From contig PSPX01000001.1 in NCBI GenBank assembly GCA_004195715.1, forward strand, positions 1-63,403: 63,403 bases of DNA, in the 5' to 3' direction. Source of the DNA: Methanobacteriota archaeon (GTDB taxonomy: Archaea > Thermoplasmatota > Poseidoniia > Poseidoniales > Thalassarchaeaceae). How positions within the stretch are numbered: the stretch's first letter is position 1; each line of letters begins with the position of its first letter. Below the pieces are notes generated by a model that worked only from the letters and a program-made list of their open reading frames with translations, made no database searches and had not been told where the DNA came from. The translations under genes were made by a program, and so were the position numbers. Of the stretch, positions 50,685-59,607 are shown one piece after another.

Positions 50685-52516
50685 CAAGACCCCTCTCCGT
50701 GCAAGTCATCTATGTCCAGAAGTGATTTCAGGTGATCAGGGATATCCGGGTAAGAGGTGTAGCCGATATCCATAGAGCCGTCATCCCCCATTGAGATGAC
50801 ACTGGTCACCTTGCCCCAGTGGGAGTGGTCAGTCTCGGGGAAATCGTCTCTGGTGTGAGCTCCACGACTCTCCTCTCGCCTGAGTGCCGCTAGTGCGCAC
50901 ATGCGACTGACATCGATCATCGCGCTGAGTTCTAGGGCCTGATGCCAACCGGGGTTGTATGTCCTCCCTCCTCCAGGGGAAGTGATGGAAGCGCGGTCTG
51001 ATAATCCGTCTAAGTCGGCCAGCGCCTCTAGGAGTAACTCCCTCGTCCTGATAATCCCGGCCTTGTTCTGCATCATCCCACGCAGATCACTCACCACTTT
51101 TGCCGGGTTCTCTCCATCATCTCGACTCAGAGGAGCGAGCGTCTCAGCCACGACCTCGTCGACCTCGGACTGGTCTATGCCAGCGAAGTAACCCATCTCC
51201 TTGGCCGCCTCGGCGGCTTGCACGCCGGCAATCTTGCCAAATACAATCAGGTCTGACAGAGAGTTGCCGCCAAGACGGTTGGCGCCGTGCAGACCCGTCG
51301 CGACCTCGCCGGCTGCGTACAGTCCCGGCACCGAGGTTACCTGAGTGTAAGGATCGACCTTGACTCCCCCCATCACGTAGTGAGCAGTCGGGCCGACCTC
51401 CATTGGCTGCTTGGTGATATCTACGGCAGCGAGCTCCTTGAACTGATGGTACATACCGGGGAGCTTCTTCTTGACCTCATCCTCGTCCCTCCAAGAGATG
51501 TCCAAGTAGGCACCTCCGTGCTCTGAGGCCCTGCCCGCTGCGCGCTCGCTGTTAATCGCCTTGGCAACCACATCGCGAGTCAGCAACTCCGGCGGGCGTC
51601 GCTTGGTTGCGAGCTTGCCCGAAATGACCTCGTCGACCCATCCGAGTGCCTCCTCTTCGGTGTCAGCGAATTCGTCAGCGTACATCTCAGGCACATAGTC
51701 GAACATGAAACGATTACCCTCGGAGTTTCGCAGCGTCCCGCCTTCCCCACGCACACCCTCGGTGACTAGAATACCCTTTACTGAGGGCGGCCAGATCATC
51801 CCGGTTGGATGGAATTGCACGAACTCCATATCACCCATCTGGGCTCCGGCCCAGTAAGCTAGGGCATGACCCTCGCCGGTGTATTCCCACGAGCCCGAGC
51901 AGACCTCCCAACAGCGCGTAATCCCTCCTGTGGCCAGTATTATCGTCTTGGCCTTGAAGATGTGTAACGAACCGTCGTTACGGTCGTAAGCGAAGCATCC
52001 GGAGATGCGCCCATCGGCCTGGAACAGCCTGCGCACTGTGAATTCCATGAAAACGTCCATGCCCATGTGAATTCCCTTCTGCTGCAGGGTACGAATGAGT
52101 TCGAGACCGGTGGCATCGCCGATGTGGGCCAGTCTCGGGTAGGTGTGTCCGCCGAAGTTGCGCTGACTGGTCAGCCCCTTCGGAGTTCGGTCGAAGACGG
52201 CGCCCCACTGCTCGAGCTCACGAATTCTGTCAGGTGCCTGCTGGGCATGGATCTCTGCCATCCGCCAGTCTCCGAGGTACTTTCCTCCCTTCATCGTGTC
52301 ACGGAAGTGGATCTCCCACGAGTCCCGAGGGTCCTTGTTGGCGAGGGCTGCGGCGGCGCCGCCCTCGGCCATCACGGTGTGTGCCTTGCCAAGCATCGAC
52401 TTGCAGATCATCGCCACGCTTACTCCGGCGGCGCTGGCTTCGATGGCGGCGCGTAGCCCAGCGCCACCCGCGCCAATTATGACAACATCATGCTCATGCA
52501 TCACGATATCCTCCAT
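50684..52516 (-). CDS. sdhA: succinate dehydrogenase flavoprotein subunit
   Basis: Oxidises succinate using FAD. 610 residues: FAD-binding HDVVIIGAGGAGLRAAIEA (N-terminus), the HTVMAEGG loop before the flavin-linked His region, HPTGM, RGEGGTLRNSEGNRF near the active site, and AAGEVATGLHGANRLGGNSL in the C-terminal FAD segment. ATG 52516 overlaps the sdhC stop (ATGA); an in-frame GTG/ATG further upstream lies inside sdhC. Fumarate reductase cannot be excluded by sequence alone, but the aerobic-type neighbours suggest succinate oxidation. Confidence 0.95.
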   Translation of the reverse strand: MEDIVMHEHDVVIIGAGGAGLRAAIEASAAGVSVAMICKSMLGKAHTVMAEGGAAAALANKDPRDSWEIHFRDTMKGGKYLGDWRMAEIHAQQAPDRIRELEQWGAVFDRTPKGLTSQRNFGGHTYPRLAHIGDATGLELIRTLQQKGIHMGMDVFMEFTVRRLFQADGRISGCFAYDRNDGSLHIFKAKTIILATGGITRCWEVCSGSWEYTGEGHALAYWAGAQMGDMEFVQFHPTGMIWPPSVKGILVTEGVRGEGGTLRNSEGNRFMFDYVPEMYADEFADTEEEALGWVDEVISGKLATKRRPPELLTRDVVAKAINSERAAGRASEHGGAYLDISWRDEDEVKKKLPGMYHQFKELAAVDITKQPMEVGPTAHYVMGGVKVDPYTQVTSVPGLYAAGEVATGLHGANRLGGNSLSDLIVFGKIAGVQAAEAAKEMGYFAGIDQSEVDEVVAETLAPLSRDDGENPAKVVSDLRGMMQNKAGIIRTRELLLEALADLDGLSDRASITSPGGGRTYNPGWHQALELSAMIDVSRMCALAALRREESRGAHTRDDFPETDHSHWGKVTSVISMGDDGSMDIGYTSYPDIPDHLKSLLDIDDLHGEGS

Positions 52517-53385
52517 CACAAACCACCCCACAGCACAATCTCGGTCCACCAGCCCATGGTGCAGGCGTAGATGTAGAAGTCAGCGAACATGACGATGAAC
52601 AGGGAGTAGAGAGCCCAATCCTTGTGGTGCTCGTTGAACCATGTCGACATCCTCCACATCCGGTATCTCAGTATGGGTCTGGAGCCGCTTGTCCAGAGAT
52701 TAGACCCTCCTCCAACCAGATGACGGAAGGCATGGCATCCGAAGGTGTAGCCGGCTAGGGCGATAACATTGACAGCAAGCACCAGAGAGCCCACCGAGAC
52801 CCCATATGAGTGAGCATGGCTCACAGAGTCGTGGAAATTTACAGATAGCCATACATCGTACGACAGTATTGGGAGGTAAGCCAATGCGGCATAGAGGAAG
52901 TAACGATGTAGATTCTGAACCAAAAGTAAACCGGTCTCCCCGCTGTATTCATCCCATGGCTTGGAAACAGCACAACCAGTGGGCTGCTGGAAGAAGGCCC
53001 GGTAGTATGCCTTGCGATAGTAGTAGCAGGTACCTCTGAATCCAGCTGGGAAAATAAGGATGAACATAGCCGGGCTCATCCACCACAGCGCCTCTGGAAT
53101 AGGTCCTCCGAATGTACCCTGTCCGGGAATGACGAGGGGACTGAATAACGGACTCAGGACATGACTACCTTCGCTCTCGATGGCCATGGTTTGGTTGCCA
53201 GCGCTCCTGCCGAATTCCTCGAAGATCCAGAAGTCAGCCTCCATGAAGCCGCGCCATGTGGCGTACACGACCATAATCCCGAGGTAGGCAGCCATAGCCG
53301 TCGGCCCCTTCCACCAATCATCGACTCGGTCGGTGGCACCGAATCCCTTCTTCATCGGGAGCGGGAGTTTGATGCCCTCACTCAT
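52516..53385 (-). CDS. sdhC: succinate dehydrogenase membrane anchor subunit
   Basis: 289 residues with five predicted membrane helices. Histidines that could bind haem are seen in NLHRYFLYAA, SHAHSYGVSVG and GCHAFRHLVGG. A single anchor subunit, with no SdhD gene beside it, matches the B-type arrangement with one cytochrome b subunit. ATG 53385 (MSEGIKLPLPMKKG) is chosen because the additional upstream residues include the leader repeat; a TATA-like box lies about 40 bases before it. Confidence 0.8.
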   Translation of the reverse strand: MSEGIKLPLPMKKGFGATDRVDDWWKGPTAMAAYLGIMVVYATWRGFMEADFWIFEEFGRSAGNQTMAIESEGSHVLSPLFSPLVIPGQGTFGGPIPEALWWMSPAMFILIFPAGFRGTCYYYRKAYYRAFFQQPTGCAVSKPWDEYSGETGLLLVQNLHRYFLYAALAYLPILSYDVWLSVNFHDSVSHAHSYGVSVGSLVLAVNVIALAGYTFGCHAFRHLVGGGSNLWTSGSRPILRYRMWRMSTWFNEHHKDWALYSLFIVMFADFYIYACTMGWWTEIVLWGGL

Positions 53386-53437
53386 GGTCCATCCCTGATG
53401 TCCGCATCGCGGAGTCCTAGCCCCATAAGGGATTGCA

Positions 53438-53456
53438 TGAGTCCCTTTGGGACTCA
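53438..53456 (-). promoter_or_regulatory. 8-bp perfect inverted repeat before the sdh operon
   Basis: TGAGTCCC (53438-53445), loop TTT, GGGACTCA (53449-53456). It is 53 bases before sdhC and 45 before the plus-strand zinc-ribbon gene, on which it could also act. A minus-strand TATA-like sequence (ccccataagg on +, 53421-53430) lies between the repeat and sdhC. Confidence 0.6.
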
Positions 53457-53500
53457 ACCGACAGTGCAAGGTTCAAGGCGCACATCCCCAATCGTCAGAC

Positions 53501-53608
53501 ATGATCGGAGGGGACATCGAGACATCGATCTGTCTGAACTGCGGGCACATGCCCGGTGCGTGGTTGCCCGGGCTGCCTTGCCCTGAGTGTGGCGAACCTC
53601 TGCTCTAA
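53501..53608 (+). CDS. 35-residue zinc-ribbon microprotein
   Basis: An ATG-to-TAA frame whose product has two knuckles, C-L-N-C-G-H and C-P-E-C-G, spaced 16 residues apart: a complete tiny zinc ribbon. The stop overlaps the end of the aldehyde dehydrogenase gene on the other strand. Such ribbons are common in Poseidoniales-type genomes as isolated proteins; the function is unknown. It may bind RNA, DNA or protein partners. The cysteine pattern makes it more credible than an arbitrary frame of this length. Confidence 0.6.
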   Translation: MIGGDIETSICLNCGHMPGAWLPGLPCPECGEPLL

Positions 53609-55233
53609 GCGAGACCCGCGTAGTCAGCGTCAGCTTCCTCGATATGGACTTCGTCTACATCCATCTGAGCCAGTTGTAGTTTGCCGGAGAGCTCATCATT
53701 GACAGCATGCCAGTAAGAGTAAGCCTCGATGACCCATATACCGGACTCGCGGGTGCCGTTGCCGCTACCTTTGACACCACCGAACGGAAGGTGAGCCTCA
53801 GCACCGGTGGTGGAGTTGTTGATACCAGTCATGCCGGCTTTGATACCGCTCTTGAACCGGTACGCCTCAAGGCGATTGTTGGTGTAGCAGGCGCTCGACA
53901 GCCCATAGGGAGAGGCGTTAGCGAGGTGGAGGGCGTGGCCGAAATCCTTAGCCTTCACTACGGTCACAGCGGGTCCAAATATCTCTTCGTGGAAGCATTC
54001 CATATCCTCAGTCACATCAGCGTAGACGTGAGGCCACATGTATGCGCCCTCGGAGGCATCGCCGACGAAGTTGGTAGGCTTGCTATCATCGGTTATCATG
54101 CCCTCGCCCCAGAGCTTGGTGGCTCCGCTCGACTCGCACATTCCGAGGTCCCTCAGGAAGTCCTTGGCGTACCTCTCGGAAAGCATCGGACCGTAGAGCA
54201 CGCCGTCGTGACGCATTGAGTCACCGATTTTAGTCGACTCAACCTTGGCCATGAACTTGTGCAGGAACTCATCGTAAATATCCTCATGAAGAATCAGGTT
54301 TCCTAGGCTGGTGCAGCGCTGACCAGCCGTTCCGAAGCCAGCCCAATATGCTCCCTCCACTGCGTTATCAATATCAGCAGATGGCATCACAACCAGTGGA
54401 TTCTTGCCACCGAGCTCAAGTGACGCGCTGACGAGATTACGACCACAGACTTCACCAATCATCTTCCCGACGGCAGTACTGCCAGTGAACGAGATCTTGT
54501 CGACCAGACCCTCGTCGACCGCGTCGACGAGTAGTTGTCCTGCTCCACCGCCCTTGCCATGGACGAGATTGATGACTCCGTCTGGAAGTCCAGCCTCGTG
54601 CATGATTCGTGTCAGCATGAACGAGAGCAGGGGTGAGTCCTGAGGCGACTTCCACACACACGTGTTGCCGCACATGATTGCTGGAATCATCTTCCAAAAT
54701 GGTACAGCTGATGGGAAATTGCAAGAGTTGATGATACCACATACGCCCAACGGTCTTCGGTATGTGAACAGCTCCTTGTCAGGCAACTCGGAGTTCACCG
54801 TCTGACCGTACAGCCTGCGTCCCTCCGATTGGAAGAACAGGCACGTGTCGATGGCCTCCTGGACTTCGCCCGCAGATTCCTTCAGAGTCTTGCCAATCTC
54901 TCGGGTTTCGACGCGGACGATGTCGTCCTTGTACTCCATCAGGAGCCGGCCCATGTTGCCGATGATTTGCCCGCGCGTGGGCGCAGGCGTGGCCGCCCAA
55001 CCCGAAAAAGCGTCCCGAGCGGCGTGAAGCGCAGCGTGAATATCGTCCTTGCCGGAGAGGGGAAACTCACCTAGGCAGTCGTCTAACCAAGCCGGATTGC
55101 GACTCTCAAAGGTACCACCATCCTTGGCCTCAGTCAACTGTCCGTTGACGATGTTGTAGCCCCTAATCCTAGGACTCCCGTTTGGATTGTCTCCCTCCAT
55201 CACTTCGAAATCAACCTCAAGCACATGGGTCAT
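53605..55233 (-). CDS. NAD(P)-dependent aldehyde dehydrogenase, ALDH7-like
   Basis: Oxidises an aldehyde to its acid. 542 residues: Asn172 in the CNFPSAVPFW loop, catalytic Cys307 in GTAGQRCTS and Glu273 in SLELGGKNP, with GSTAVGKMIGE in the coenzyme-binding region. The length and ISFTGSTAVG/EAHLPFGGVKGSGNG pattern suggest the alpha-aminoadipic semialdehyde-type (ALDH7) branch, which acts in lysine breakdown or osmolyte/aldehyde detoxification. Substrate not proven. Its promoter lies divergent from CDC48. Confidence 0.88.
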   Translation of the reverse strand: MTHVLEVDFEVMEGDNPNGSPRIRGYNIVNGQLTEAKDGGTFESRNPAWLDDCLGEFPLSGKDDIHAALHAARDAFSGWAATPAPTRGQIIGNMGRLLMEYKDDIVRVETREIGKTLKESAGEVQEAIDTCLFFQSEGRRLYGQTVNSELPDKELFTYRRPLGVCGIINSCNFPSAVPFWKMIPAIMCGNTCVWKSPQDSPLLSFMLTRIMHEAGLPDGVINLVHGKGGGAGQLLVDAVDEGLVDKISFTGSTAVGKMIGEVCGRNLVSASLELGGKNPLVVMPSADIDNAVEGAYWAGFGTAGQRCTSLGNLILHEDIYDEFLHKFMAKVESTKIGDSMRHDGVLYGPMLSERYAKDFLRDLGMCESSGATKLWGEGMITDDSKPTNFVGDASEGAYMWPHVYADVTEDMECFHEEIFGPAVTVVKAKDFGHALHLANASPYGLSSACYTNNRLEAYRFKSGIKAGMTGINNSTTGAEAHLPFGGVKGSGNGTRESGIWVIEAYSYWHAVNDELSGKLQLAQMDVDEVHIEEADADYAGLA

Positions 55234-55330
55234 GGTCTACGCGAATCGCCCTTACGCCATGAATCCTACTCATCCACCCCCTTCGTTCCGATAACCGATA
55301 TCGTCCTAGGGACACCTCATTGTTGGTAGG

Positions 55331-55338
55331 TTTAACTA
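55331..55338 (+). promoter_or_regulatory. TATA-like box of the CDC48 gene
   Basis: TTTAACTA, about 40 bases before the GTG at 55378. A start site near 55360 would leave a leader of about 18 bases with AGGAG (55364-55368), 9 bases before the GTG. Confidence 0.5.
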
Positions 55339-55377
55339 GCCTCACAACCGAAGAGTGTCTGCTAGGAGCGTGTTGTT

Positions 55378-57603
55378 GTGTCAGAAGACTCGTCTGAATC
55401 ACTAACTCTCAGGGTGGCTAAGGCCATCCCAAGCGACGTGGGTCACGGCCGTGCACGCGTCCCATTCGATAACGAGCTCAACCTCAAGCCAGGTGACATA
55501 GTGGAGATTACGGGTGAGTCACGCACAGCAGCCATCGTCTGGCGTTGCCGTCCCGAGGACGCTAATCTGGGTGTTATTAGAGTCGACGGAATCATCAGGA
55601 AGAACGCCGGTGTGAGCCTAGGCGATCGGGTCAACATCACCAAGGTCGAGACCCAGCCCTGCCAGCGCCTCGTGCTCAGCCCGGTGATGGCAAAGCAGCA
55701 GAAGGTCCGCTTTGGCCCGGGTATCGAGGGCTTCGCGCGGCGCGGCCTCAACAAGCGCCCGGTTGTAGCAGGCGACCGTATCTTCATCCCCGGTATGACG
55801 CTGTTCGCCGAAGCTCTGCCCTTCGCCATCGTTTCGACCAATCCGAAGGGAATCGTCCAGGTCCTCCCTGACACTGAGATTGTAATCAAGGAGGAACCAA
55901 TCGATGAGGAAGAGAACGGACAGGTACAGACCATCTCCTACGAGGATATAGGCGGCCTTGGAGACCAGCTCCAGAAGGTCCGTGAGATGATTGAGCTGCC
56001 GCTGAAGCACCCTATCCTGTTCAGGCGATTGGGCATTGACCCCCCTAGGGGGGTGTTGCTACACGGTCCACCGGGGACCGGCAAGACACTGATTGCGAAG
56101 GCTGTGGCGGCGGAAACCCAAGCTCACTTCACTTCGATTAACGGCCCCGAGATAATCAGTAAGTACTACGGCGAGAGCGAGAAGCAACTTAGAGAGATTT
56201 TCGACGAGGCCGCAGCAAACGCTCCAGCCATCATCTTCATCGACGAACTAGACAGCATCGCGCCCAAGCGCGAGGATGTAACAGGGGAGGTTGAGCGCAG
56301 GGTCGTGGCCCAGTTGCTGACCCTACTCGACGGGATGCAGGGCCGCGACAACGTCGTCGTCATTGGAGCCACCAATCGCCGTGACGCCATCGATCCAGCT
56401 CTGCGTCGCCCCGGTCGTTTCGACCGCGAACTCGAGATTGGCGTGCCCGATAAGAATGGCCGTGCCGAGATCATCGGGATCCACACCCGCGGAATGCCAA
56501 TCAGTGATGACTTCGAGGTTGATTGGTTGCTGGAGAACTCCTATGGCTTCGTTGGCGCTGACATCTCAGCGCTTGTCCGGGAGTCCGCGATGAAGGCCTT
56601 GCGGCGCTATCTGCCCGAGATAGACCTCGACAAGGAGCAGATTCCACCAGAGGTGTTGGAGAAGATGGAGGTAAAGATGTCAGACTTCCGTCAAGCCATC
56701 AAGGAGATTGAGCCGAGTGCATTGCGCGAGATTTATCTTGAGATACCCGAGGTATCTTGGGATCAGGTCGGGGGTCTCGAAGAGGTCAAGGAGAGGCTGA
56801 AGGAGAGCATCGAGTGGCCTCTCACCAAACCAGAGATGTTCGAGCACTTCGGAATCAACCCACCTAGGGGAATTCTCCTGTTCGGAGCGCCTGGGACCGG
56901 CAAGACCCTGATTGCTAAGGCGATTGCCAACGAGGCCAAGGCTAATTTCATCACCATCAAGGGTCCGGAACTAATCTCGAAGTGGGTAGGCGAGTCGGAG
57001 AAGGCTGTTCGCGAGGTCTTCAAGAAGGCCAAGCAGTCAAGTCCCTCAATCGTGTTCTTGGATGAGTTCGAGAGCATAGCGGGAATGCGTCGAACCTCCG
57101 ACGGCTCTGGCTCCGATGTAATGAATCGTGTAGTCAACCAGCTCCTCAGTAGCATGGACGGCGTCGATGGCATGGAAGGCGTCATTGTTGTCGCGGCGAC
57201 AAACCGTCCCGAGATGATTGACCCGGCTCTGTTACGTAGTGGCAGGTTCGAACGGGTCCTGCACATCCCCCCTCCCGATGTCGCCTCAATCAAGCAGATC
57301 CTCAAGATCCATACTGCGGACATGCCCCTAGGGAGATTCAAACTCGACGATCTAGCTGCGAGTATGAATAATTTCACCGGCGCCGACGTCGAGGCGTTAT
57401 GCAGGGAGGCCGCACTCATCGCCATGAGGGCCGAGCGCAAGACCGTCTCGAAGAAGCACTTCCAAGAGGCAATCGGGCGCGTGCGCCCAACGGTGACCGA
57501 TGAGATGATGCAGTACTACAATCGCATGGAGTCCATGCTCACAAGCGGTCTAGAGTCAGTCCGTCGTCGCCCCGACGGACTCTCAGGCATCGAATCGGTT
57601 TGA
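55378..57603 (+). CDS. cdc48: CDC48/VCP-type AAA+ ATPase
   Basis: Hexameric unfoldase feeding proteins to the proteasome or other partners. 741 residues: N-terminal double-psi barrel domain (about 1-185), then D1 with GPPGTGKT (230-237), [13 protein letters not shown] and the arginine-finger region [12 protein letters not shown]; and D2 with GAPGTGKT (503-510), [13 protein letters not shown] and [11 protein letters not shown]. In D2 the usual Asp-Glu-Leu-Asp is Asp-Glu-Phe-Glu, the catalytic DE remaining intact. A PRC-barrel protein and the DUF58 block follow, an unusual neighbourhood. Confidence 0.97.
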   Translation: MSEDSSESLTLRVAKAIPSDVGHGRARVPFDNELNLKPGDIVEITGESRTAAIVWRCRPEDANLGVIRVDGIIRKNAGVSLGDRVNITKVETQPCQRLVLSPVMAKQQKVRFGPGIEGFARRGLNKRPVVAGDRIFIPGMTLFAEALPFAIVSTNPKGIVQVLPDTEIVIKEEPIDEEENGQVQTISYEDIGGLGDQLQKVREMIELPLKHPILFRRLGIDPPRGVLLHGPPGTGKTLIAKAVAAETQAHFTSINGPEIISKYYGESEKQLREIFDEAAANAPAIIFIDELDSIAPKREDVTGEVERRVVAQLLTLLDGMQGRDNVVVIGATNRRDAIDPALRRPGRFDRELEIGVPDKNGRAEIIGIHTRGMPISDDFEVDWLLENSYGFVGADISALVRESAMKALRRYLPEIDLDKEQIPPEVLEKMEVKMSDFRQAIKEIEPSALREIYLEIPEVSWDQVGGLEEVKERLKESIEWPLTKPEMFEHFGINPPRGILLFGAPGTGKTLIAKAIANEAKANFITIKGPELISKWVGESEKAVREVFKKAKQSSPSIVFLDEFESIAGMRRTSDGSGSDVMNRVVNQLLSSMDGVDGMEGVIVVAATNRPEMIDPALLRSGRFERVLHIPPPDVASIKQILKIHTADMPLGRFKLDDLAASMNNFTGADVEALCREAALIAMRAERKTVSKKHFQEAIGRVRPTVTDEMMQYYNRMESMLTSGLESVRRRPDGLSGIESV

Positions 57604-57612
57604 GGTGGAAGA

Positions 57613-57855
57613 ATGCCGACGACCTTCGGCCGAGAGATTCTGGGGCGGGAGGTCATCGACGAATCCGGTGATCGTTTGGGCCATATGGCCGACTTTCGAC
57701 TCGACACCGATACGGGAAGCATCGTGTCCATATTGGTCTCCATCGAACCGGATCTTGACCCCACCATGCTGCCTTGGCCGACTGTCGACGGACTCATCTC
57801 CGTCCCTGTCGAAGACGTCGCCGGTATTGGCGCGAGCGTGCAGTTGGCACGCTGA
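57613..57855 (+). CDS. PRC-barrel domain protein
   Basis: 80 residues, FGREILGREVIDESGDRLGHM, then DTDTGSIVSILVSIEP and the IPV-like VPVEDVAGIGASVQL strand: a stand-alone PRC barrel, related in style to the one at 2393. It starts 9 bases after CDC48 with GAGGTGGAAG upstream, so it is co-transcribed with it and may act as its adaptor. Function inferred from fold only. Confidence 0.85.
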   Translation: MPTTFGREILGREVIDESGDRLGHMADFRLDTDTGSIVSILVSIEPDLDPTMLPWPTVDGLISVPVEDVAGIGASVQLAR

Positions 57856-57918
57856 CTACTGATGCACGACCCGTTCACCACCGCATAACGGTCTTAAGAC
57901 GAAGTTTAGGCTCGTTAG

Positions 57919-57935
57919 CCGTTCCTACGGAACGG
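57919..57935 (+). promoter_or_regulatory. 7-bp perfect inverted repeat before the DUF4350-like gene
   Basis: CCGTTCC (57919-57925), loop TAC, GGAACGG (57929-57935). It is followed by GGAGG (57934-57938) 8 bases before the GTG at 57947, so the right arm touches the Shine-Dalgarno sequence. TATA-like TTTAGGC lies at 57905-57911. Confidence 0.6.
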
Positions 57936-57946
57936 AGGCTCTCAGG

Positions 57947-59605
57947 GTGGCGGATCGGCAGGAGATAGTGAACTTCCTGAAGACCCGCCGTGCGCGCCGC
58001 AGTGCACTCATTTTCGCCTTCTGGGCGTTGCTGTTGATTCTAGCTTCCACAGTTGCCATGACCTACATCGTCCCCGGGCAGACCCACCAGTCTGCCTATG
58101 GTGATGACTGGAACGATCTGGGTGCTTTCAGGACCGATATCAACAACATGGGAATCGAGACCACGGCTCTGGTATCGAGCCCTCTCCTGTTAAGCGAGAT
58201 TGACCATCCCGAGGAAGCCATATTCATCGTCTCTGGGGTGGAGCGCGATACTATTTCTCTGCCTCGCTTCACTGGGGATGAGAGCATCATCGAGTTTTCC
58301 GAGGGAGAGGGCTACACAACCTCGGAGATACTGGCCATCGAGGCCTTTGTCGAGAGTGGCGGCACAGTCATGCTGATGGATGACTTCGGATACTCCAGCA
58401 ATCTCGCCGACCAGTTCGGCCTGCAGTACTCCGGCCACAGGCTGTACGACGAGGGCTCGTACGCCACCGAGTTGGGTGCGGACTACATCTGGGTCAACAT
58501 TGGCTCTGCGTTCAACTTCACCACCAATTCAGGATCCCTAGCGACCATCCACCCCTGTCTGAAGGACCTCGATAACGACGGTGTCATCGACATCCTTGAC
58601 CCGGAGCCTCTGGACCCGGCGATCTCCGCCTTCGTTACCGAGGCCGACGCTGGTTTGTGCGCGCACAGATACTCCTCCGAGGGATGGGACTTCTCAGAGA
58701 ACTATCACCTGCTGACCAACACTCCCTCTGCCTTTGAGAAGGCGACTTCGTACAATCCTGTAGAAAACCGCTACGCCATCGGCAAGTCGACCCTTGACTC
58801 TTATCTCGACACCAACGACGATGGTAACTTGACGGTTGGCTTCGAGTCACTCGGTATCCAGGGTGATGAGCAGGGTCCATTCGCTGTCTACGTCAGATAC
58901 TGTGAGGACAGGCTGTGCCTAGACGCCGACTCGGGAAGGGTCCACTTCGTCGCCGACGGCTCGATTCTCATCAACTCCCTGTACGATCCTGACTCGTTGG
59001 GCTTTTTCGCTGCAGGAGGCGGCTCGACCCAGTCCATCTCCATCCCCGATACGGACAATCGCAAGTGGGCCCTAGACATCATTGCCGAGTCCCTGCTGAT
59101 CAACCCCAACTCCACCGAGGCCAGCTCAAACGCCATCGTCATCTTCGACGAGAGCCGCCACCAGCAGCCCACCCTGTTCGGAGACACCTACAACCTGCTG
59201 TACTACCTACTGATCTACTTCACCAACGACTGGATGGCCATGCTGCTGCTGTTCCTGACGCTGTTTATAGTCCTCGAGGCAGTCCTTATCCGCAAGGAGG
59301 ATCCCGAGGACTGGCGCCACGTCTTCCGCATCATCTACTATGGCTTCGGGGATGCCAAACGATACGCGTACTACCAGCGCCCTGAGAAAATCCGACAGGT
59401 CCTGCTCTCTCGCATCCGCAACCTCAACACGTTATCGCGAGAGGAATTTGACGCACTGCCTGCAGTAGAGTTGCAGCGCATGATTGAGGATCCGATACTC
59501 GTGAACTTCATCTTCGAGGACAGACGGTACAAGGCTGATGAGCTGGTTGGCATAATCAAACGAATCAAGGAGTGGGGCAGAACCGATTCGGAGGCGGAGG
59601 CGTAG
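57947..59605 (+). CDS. membrane protein with DUF4350-like domain
   Basis: 552 residues. N-terminal basic segment and a membrane helix (about 24-45); an external ThuA/glutamine-amidotransferase-like sensor region with EAFVESGGTVMLMDDFGYSS, typical of DUF4350; a calcium-type insert DLDNDGVIDILDPEPLDP; a second helix near 425-445 (LLLFLTLFIVLEAVLI) and a cytosolic C-terminal domain rich in charged helices. Such genes commonly sit next to MoxR-DUF58 systems. GTG start, first gene of a three-gene operon with DUF58. Confidence 0.7.
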   Translation: MADRQEIVNFLKTRRARRSALIFAFWALLLILASTVAMTYIVPGQTHQSAYGDDWNDLGAFRTDINNMGIETTALVSSPLLLSEIDHPEEAIFIVSGVERDTISLPRFTGDESIIEFSEGEGYTTSEILAIEAFVESGGTVMLMDDFGYSSNLADQFGLQYSGHRLYDEGSYATELGADYIWVNIGSAFNFTTNSGSLATIHPCLKDLDNDGVIDILDPEPLDPAISAFVTEADAGLCAHRYSSEGWDFSENYHLLTNTPSAFEKATSYNPVENRYAIGKSTLDSYLDTNDDGNLTVGFESLGIQGDEQGPFAVYVRYCEDRLCLDADSGRVHFVADGSILINSLYDPDSLGFFAAGGGSTQSISIPDTDNRKWALDIIAESLLINPNSTEASSNAIVIFDESRHQQPTLFGDTYNLLYYLLIYFTNDWMAMLLLFLTLFIVLEAVLIRKEDPEDWRHVFRIIYYGFGDAKRYAYYQRPEKIRQVLLSRIRNLNTLSREEFDALPAVELQRMIEDPILVNFIFEDRRYKADELVGIIKRIKEWGRTDSEAEA

Positions 59606-59607
59606 GT

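Noticed and set aside
5223-57935. Reading the short inverted repeats as ordinary intrinsic terminators
   Set aside because: Not accepted as the sole explanation: several lie nearer to the next start than to the preceding stop, and none is directly followed by a T-run. Left open in the findings.
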